DNA of 17,276 nucleotides from Peptococcaceae bacterium BRH_c23 (lineage in GTDB: Bacteria; Bacillota_B; Desulfitobacteriia; Desulfitobacteriales; Desulfitobacteriaceae): positions 1 to 17,276 of the forward strand of contig LADV01000124.1 in the NCBI GenBank assembly GCA_000961805.1, given 5' to 3'. The notes under the pieces are model-generated. The model did not search any database, had not been told where the DNA came from, and saw nothing but the letters and a program-made list of their open reading frames with translations. Numbering within the stretch: the first letter of the stretch is position 1; every line of letters begins with the position of its first letter. Made by a program: the position numbers and the translations under genes. Below are positions 14,104-17,276 of the stretch, in pieces.

Positions 14104-14302
14104 AGCAAAAACTAATAAAAACCATCTTATTTCAGATAGTTTTATCCTATTTTATTCCGTTGTTCACCAAAAACCCGGCTCTTTCCCCAATAATCTCTAC
14201 ATATTTCAGCAAATTCTCGCACACTTCGCGGTGCGAATCCCCCAGGAATTTTATGTTCGCTACACATTCGCACTAAGATAATGCGTATATCCTCATTCTC
14301 CT
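14104..14302 (-). other. relic CRISPR leader plus trace of a cas2 3' end
   Basis: Aligned by eye to the main leader, this stretch shares AGCAAAAA beside the repeat, a block around TATTTCAGCAAATT, TCGCGGTGCGAA, TTTTATG and the hairpin GTGCGAAT (14231-14238) / ATTCGCAC (14266-14273). Beyond it, ATAATGCGTATATCCTCA resembles the end of cas2 (ATAATCAGCGTATCCTCA), so the homology passes into what was cas2. I infer a remnant of a second type I-C locus, or a diverged duplication, not a newly seeded array. Confidence 0.65.
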
Positions 14303-14338
14303 TTTCTTGATATACCTTCGACCTAAATATTAGAAAAG

Positions 14339-14359
14339 GCAGCTTTTTATTTTAGCTGC
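14339..14359 (-). terminator. probable terminator of the AbrB/PIN operon
   Basis: GCAGCT (14339-14344) and AGCTGC (14354-14359) form a perfect 6-bp stem. On the minus strand it is followed by CTTTTCT. It lies about 90 bp after the rebuilt end of the PIN gene. The stem is short, so this is moderate evidence. Confidence 0.45.
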
Positions 14360-14449
14360 GAATGCATTTTTTACTCAATTAGAGCCACGCACTTGGAGAG
14401 AATGGTTCGTTTTATTAGTATTATAAGGCCAATTCCTTGCGAAAAAAAC

Positions 14450-14859
14450 TTATATTAAATCTTGCGGTCTGTAAAATTCACATCCCAGCTTTCTAAAATC
14501 CTTAGCATTCCAAGTTAAGACCGAAATCTCCAGATTTCTTGATTCTCAGCTAAGTAAACATCAACCAAATCAACCTTTACCTCTCGAAAACGAGCCAGGA
14601 CTCTTTGCACTAAACCGTCTTCACCAAGTTCCACTCCATCTGACTCAATAAAATCTTCGAAAACCTGCAATATTGCTTCTTTATTAAAACTATAAACTTT
14701 GCGTAAGACCCAGTAAGCTCCAATAAGAACAATTGACTGAACATGAAATGCTACATTTCCTTGTTCTATAAGCCGGACTAATTGCTCAATTTGGGCATCA
14801 TCATCCTGAGTGAATAAGCGAATAAGAATATTTGTATCAACTATCATTACCTTATTCAT
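14450..14859 (-). pseudogene. VapC-like PIN-domain toxin, disrupted
   Basis: The frame from ATG 14859 encodes 114 residues starting MNKVMIVDTNILIRLF, with the first PIN aspartate (D8). PIN ribonuclease toxins cut RNA with a cluster of acidic residues. Here IVLIGAYWVLR has Gly where the family usually has Glu, and the frame ends early as ENQEIWRFRS (stop at 14515). In another frame the expected tail continues: ISVLTWNAKDFRKLGCEFYR to TAA 14450-14452, including the last conserved Asp. So there is one frameshift near 14525-14535 plus loss of an active-site residue. It overlaps the antitoxin gene by 8 bp and was co-expressed with it. Confidence 0.75.
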
Positions 14860-15139
14860 CTTTTAACTCCATCGATTTCTTTTTAAGCTCTTTTGCACGT
14901 TCCGCCCTGGCCAAATCAATGGCTTCATCCGCATTAAGGTTTATTGCAGGCTTTAACGCTCCCATTACCCCTCGGATTGACTTCTTGGTTTTAGGCTGGA
15001 CTTCAATAATTCCTTCTTTTTCATTTAAGATAAAAGCTAGTCGATCTCCTTCATTAAGTTTTAATAGGTTTCTCAACTCTACCGGAATAGTCATTTGTCC
15101 TTTGCTGGTTAACTTTCCAGAGAGAAGTTGCTTTGCCAT
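14852..15139 (-). CDS. AbrB/MazE-type antitoxin
   Basis: A 95-residue protein. The N-terminal swapped-hairpin AbrB domain is clear: LLSGKLTSKGQMTIPVELRN, then LLKLNEGDRLAFILNEKEG. A charged C-terminal helix, DEAIDLARAERAKELKKKSM, would bind the toxin. As an antitoxin it would neutralise the PIN protein encoded downstream and repress its own promoter. ATG 15139 was chosen over the TTG two codons earlier because of AAAGGGG at suitable distance. It overlaps the toxin start by 8 bp. The gene looks intact although its toxin is broken. Confidence 0.85.
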   Translation of the reverse strand: MAKQLLSGKLTSKGQMTIPVELRNLLKLNEGDRLAFILNEKEGIIEVQPKTKKSIRGVMGALKPAINLNADEAIDLARAERAKELKKKSMELKDE

Positions 15140-15158
15140 AATCAATTACCCCTTTACA

Positions 15159-15191
15159 AAGAGTATTACTTAAAGAGTAAGTAATACTCTT
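15159..15191. promoter_or_regulatory. 14-bp inverted repeat, probable antitoxin operator
   Basis: AAGAGTATTACTTA (15159-15172) and TAAGTAATACTCTT (15178-15191) are perfect inverted repeats with a 5-nt gap, 20 bp upstream of the AbrB start. On the minus strand TTGACT (15201-15196) could be the -35 box, with the operator covering the -10 region. This suits autoregulation by the AbrB dimer. A terminator is less likely because no U-tract follows. Confidence 0.6.
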
Positions 15192-15197
15192 GTGAAG

Positions 15198-15362
15198 TCA
15201 AGTTTTTCCAGGTTGCTCTTCAATCGCCACGGCCACTGTCTCAAGACCAAAGGCTTGGCTCCACTGAGAAATCAGGTCCAGATCGGGAAAACCGGGATTT
15301 TCATTGGACTGCTCTTTGCGCTTGGCAAGGAGGGATCAGATCTCTTCGTCCAGACTCTTCAA
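15198..15362 (-). pseudogene. C-terminal fragment of an unrecognised protein gene
   Basis: One minus frame reads LKSLDEEI, stop (TGA 15336-15338), SLLAKRKEQSNENPGFPDLD, LISQWSQAFGLETVAVAIEE, QPGKT, stop (15198-15200). The composition is convincingly protein-like and helical, with one in-frame stop and no start. It ends exactly at the AbrB promoter. I do not recognise the family. It may be the tail of a gene deleted before the Rpn gene arrived. Confidence 0.35.
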
Positions 15363-15431
15363 AAAAAGCCCTCACCTATTTTCTAATAGAATTGCCCGGG
15401 GCTGCTGAGGGCAACCCAGGGCAATTCTATT
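15361..15431 (-). terminator. terminator region after the Rpn gene, two competing hairpins
   Basis: Directly after the Rpn stop the minus strand holds a 13-bp perfect stem (15431-15419 with 15397-15385, AATAGAATTGCCC type). It also holds an alternative stem, GCCCTCA (15412-15406) with TGAGGGC (15374-15368), followed by seven T (15367-15361). The second is a classic intrinsic terminator. Its 5' arm lies in the loop of the first. Confidence 0.6.
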
Positions 15432-15437
15432 CTATGG

Positions 15438-15647
15438 TCAATTCATTATTTTCCTGATTTCCTCTTCCCTCAGTCCCGTAGCTTTAATAATCACGTCAAT
15501 TCCCATACCTAGCCTCAGTAAATTTTCCGCCACTTCCAGCTTACCCTTCTCCACTCCCTGTTCTATGCCTTTTTCTATACCCTTTTCCATGCCTTTTTCT
15601 ATACCCTTTTCCATGCCTTCTGTGATTAGCTTTTCCGCAATAGTCAT
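15438..15647 (-). CDS. possible internal RpnS-like C-terminal product
   Basis: An in-frame ATG at 15647 (MTIAEKLITEGMEKG) has AAAGGAG (15658-15664) exactly 10 nt upstream, stronger than expected by chance inside a gene. It would give a 69-residue protein containing only the repeat helix and the tail GMGIDVIIKATGLREEEIRK. In E. coli, Rpn genes make a short C-terminal form (RpnS) by internal initiation, and it blocks the full-length nuclease. The same arrangement is inferred here. Confidence 0.5.
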   Translation of the reverse strand: MTIAEKLITEGMEKGIEKGMEKGIEKGIEQGVEKGKLEVAENLLRLGMGIDVIIKATGLREEEIRKIMN

Positions 15648-16403
15648 AATGACTTCACTCCTTTCCAAAGAACTCTCTTTGGCCAATTCGTAGACCGTCT
15701 GAAATTCCAAATCATTCCTGGCATTCATGATGTAGCGGATAAAAGTCTCAAAGTATTCCAGCCCATTGCCTTGGTTTTCCAGCTGATTAAAAGCCATGAT
15801 GGATTCTTCTAAAGTCTTCAGAAATACCGTATAGTCCTGTTCAAAGATGTCTCTTAACAACTTTAAAAATATCTGAAGCTTAACGCTGCCTTTGATGTCC
15901 GCATTACTATAGCGGGAGATATTATACAGCAAATAGGAAAAATCCGGAAGGCAGTCGGTGACGGCAAGAGGCAGCTGATCATAGTCTTCAATTAGGCCTG
16001 AAAGTTTCACCGGACTGTTCCAGCGTGCTTTGCCGTGATAGACCACCATGGGGATGATTACCGGCAGTTTGGCCGTGGGCTGATCTGCCGTTTTTTGTTC
16101 CCAGATGTTCAGCATGTATTTCAACAATTGGAGAGCTATCTTGGGAGAGGGGTAACTTTTATGCTCAAAAAGAAGGTAAAGATAGCCGTCTTTATGATTG
16201 ATTTTAGTTTGGAATAGCAGATCGGAAAAGGTTTCTTCCAACTCTTTTTCAATAAAGCTGTCCTTTTGCAGAGAAATGCTCTCTAAATCCATAAATTCCA
16301 GGAGTTCCCGAGGCAGATAGTTTTGCAAAAAATCCTGAGCCGTCTGAAGATCACTGAGGGTCTCTTTAAAGAATTTATCATGAGGTTTATGGATAAGACT
16401 CAA
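15438..16403 (-). CDS. rpn: Rpn family PD-(D/E)XK nuclease (transposase_31-like)
   Basis: A 321-residue Rpn/YhgA-like nuclease. E. coli relatives cut DNA and promote recombination or phage defence. The N-terminal HKPHDKFFKETLSDLQTAQDF, the acidic motif FSDLLF (D61) and the E-x-K motif in LLFEHKSYPSP (E80, K82) give the nuclease core. The C-terminus has EGMEKGIEKGMEKGIEKGIEQG repeats of 24 bp. TTG 16403 was chosen because AAGGAG (16412-16417) lies 8 nt upstream. The GTG at 16412 overlaps that site. The gene ends LREEEIRKIMN. An internal start may give a small C-terminal product. CRISPR-repeat fragments lie in its promoter region. Confidence 0.88.
   Translation of the reverse strand: MSLIHKPHDKFFKETLSDLQTAQDFLQNYLPRELLEFMDLESISLQKDSFIEKELEETFSDLLFQTKINHKDGYLYLLFEHKSYPSPKIALQLLKYMLNIWEQKTADQPTAKLPVIIPMVVYHGKARWNSPVKLSGLIEDYDQLPLAVTDCLPDFSYLLYNISRYSNADIKGSVKLQIFLKLLRDIFEQDYTVFLKTLEESIMAFNQLENQGNGLEYFETFIRYIMNARNDLEFQTVYELAKESSLERSEVIMTIAEKLITEGMEKGIEKGMEKGIEKGIEQGVEKGKLEVAENLLRLGMGIDVIIKATGLREEEIRKIMN
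15567..15614. repeat. 24-bp exact tandem repeat in the Rpn gene
   Basis: The unit GCCTTTTTCTATACCC plus TTTTCCAT occurs at 15567-15590 and is repeated identically at 15591-15614, encoding GMEKGIEK twice. A related weaker unit precedes it. Exact repeats like this can change copy number by slippage. Confidence 0.85.
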
Positions 16404-16425
16404 TTCCCTCACTCCTTTTGACGGA

Positions 16426-16496
16426 CTCCCTTGTAGGGAGAAACAAATGTTTAATTATAATATATCATCTAATCCAGATATATTTCAATCCACGCT
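16426..16496 (-). promoter_or_regulatory. CRISPR repeat fragments forming the Rpn promoter region
   Basis: Plus-strand CTCCCTTGTAGGGAG (16426-16440) is the main repeat's stem-loop with one change. ATTTCAATCCACGCT (16482-16496) is exactly its first 15 bases. Between the end of the first repeat-like unit (16444) and the second lie 37 nt, about one spacer. On the minus strand the second fragment supplies TTGAAA (16488-16483) as a possible -35, with TATATT (16464-16459) as -10 at 18 nt. The stem-loop then falls in the 5' UTR just before the Rpn ribosome site. Confidence 0.55.
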
Positions 16497-16517
16497 ATTT
16501 TTTTGATATTGCCGAAA

Positions 16518-16569
16518 GGGGGCACACGGGGGCACACGGGGGGGCACACGGGGACGGTTCTCTTGTGTC
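16518..16569 (+). repeat. G-rich tandem repeats, REP-like element before RAYT
   Basis: GGGGGCACAC occurs at 16518-16527 and 16528-16537, and with two extra G at 16538-16549. GGGGACGGTTCTCTTGTGTC follows. Sequences of this last type commonly precede IS200-like RAYT genes in Clostridia. ACAC and GTGT can pair across it. Confidence 0.6.
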
Positions 16570-16623
16570 AAGCTAGTATCCATGGTAGAATCTGAGAAAA
16601 GGGGAGAAGGGGCGGTGTGAAGG

Positions 16624-17276
16624 ATGCCCAGGAAGCCAAGAAAGAAGAGTGAAACAGGAATCTACCATGTTATAGTACGGGGAATTGGCCAGCAGGATAT
16701 TTTCTACGAAGAAGACGATTTTCAGAGATACCTGGAAACCACAAAAAAGGTATCGCTAGAAAGTGGAGTAAGCGTACTTGGGTATTGCTTGATGACCAAT
16801 CACGTTCATTTATTGCTAAGAGAAGACTATGGCAATATATCAGTGTTTATGAAACGCTTGGGTATAAGTTACGCTTACTGGTACAACTGGAAATACGAAA
16901 GAATTGGACACGTGTTTCAAGATCGATTTAAGAGTGAATGCGTCGAGAACGACGGATACCTACTGACAGTCATTCGCTACATGCACAAAAATCCCGTCAA
17001 AGCATCTATCATCAGCAAACCAGAGGAATATGAATGGAGCAGTTGCACTGCTTATTATAAAGCGGATCGAAATACTGGCACATTTCCTGATACCAGTCTA
17101 ATCTTAAGGATTATACATAATGAAAAGAAAAAAGCAATAGAAGGACTTCAAAAATTCACAGAAGAGGGTAACGAAGACCACTGCCTGGATTGCGATAAGA
17201 CCAAACGAATCAGCGAAAGCGAAGCATATGAAATCACCAAGAGAATAATGAAAGGTAAACCAGTAACGGCTTTACA
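16624..17276 (+). CDS. REP-associated tyrosine transposase (RAYT, IS200-like), 3' end beyond window
   Basis: An open frame of 217 codons to the right edge, starting MPRKPRKKSETGIYHVIVRG. It has the Y1 transposase signature: the metal-binding H60-V-H62 in LMTNHVHLLL, GHVFQDRFKSECV, and the catalytic tyrosine Y119 in IRYMHKNPVKAS. Y1 enzymes nick single-stranded DNA and join it covalently. RAYTs act on REP hairpins, and a G-rich repeat lies just upstream. ATG 16624 follows GAAGGGG (16606-16612) at 11 nt. The core is intact. The C-terminal part (ISESEAYEITKRIMKGKP) is longer than in IS200 itself, as in clostridial RAYTs. Confidence 0.88.
   Translation, partial: MPRKPRKKSETGIYHVIVRGIGQQDIFYEEDDFQRYLETTKKVSLESGVSVLGYCLMTNHVHLLLREDYGNISVFMKRLGISYAYWYNWKYERIGHVFQDRFKSECVENDGYLLTVIRYMHKNPVKASIISKPEEYEWSSCTAYYKADRNTGTFPDTSLILRIIHNEKKKAIEGLQKFTEEGNEDHCLDCDKTKRISESEAYEITKRIMKGKPVTAL

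Noticed and set aside
13857..14108. Minus-strand 83-codon frame across the mini-array
   Set aside because: It runs through two CRISPR repeats, repeating RFPPGNRGFK. The part beyond looks protein-like but has no start, ribosome site or known family.

Overview
The window looks like a chromosomal accessory region of a low-to-medium GC Firmicute, most likely a Clostridia member close to Desulfitobacterium/Desulfosporosinus. I infer this from the AGGAGG-type ribosome sites, the DUF3102, DUF1659 and DUF2922 small proteins, the Rpn-type PD-(D/E)XK protein with EKG repeats, and the RAYT transposase with its G-rich repeat. No database search was possible.

Left part (1-3690): a DUF3102 gene running off the left edge, a DUF1659/DUF2922 pair, a small gene broken by two frameshifts, an orphan N-terminal half of a Wadjet JetA (DUF3375) protein, an MNT nucleotidyltransferase without its HEPN partner, and about 500 bp of decayed sequence. 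Two near-identical 24-bp palindromes and a 63-nt near-perfect hairpin lie in this part.

Centre (3694-13454): a complete type I-C CRISPR-Cas locus, all on the minus strand: promoter, cas3, cas5c, cas8c (with an internal cas11c start), cas7c, cas4, cas1, cas2, leader, and a 17-repeat array. Most junctions are tight or 4-bp ATGA overlaps. The repeat orientation, the degenerate distal repeat and the leader position agree that the array is transcribed in the same direction as the cas genes.

The most interesting element lies between the cas promoter and cas3. The predicted transcript would begin at a degenerate CRISPR repeat (13391-13420) that keeps a hairpin and the repeat's 3' handle. A spacer-like segment follows, then a terminator-like hairpin. 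The spacer-like segment matches a site just upstream of the cas promoter -35 box. That site has the I-C PAM TTC, and positions 1-11 match except position 6. This is the architecture of a crRNA-like guide that directs Cascade to its own promoter (CreR-like autorepression).

Right part (13595-17276): a truncated IS-type helix-turn-helix ORF, a relic second I-C array with its own diverged leader, an AbrB antitoxin with a disrupted VapC/PIN toxin, an Rpn-family nuclease whose promoter region is built from CRISPR repeat pieces, and a RAYT (IS200-like) transposase preceded by G-rich tandem repeats and cut by the right edge.
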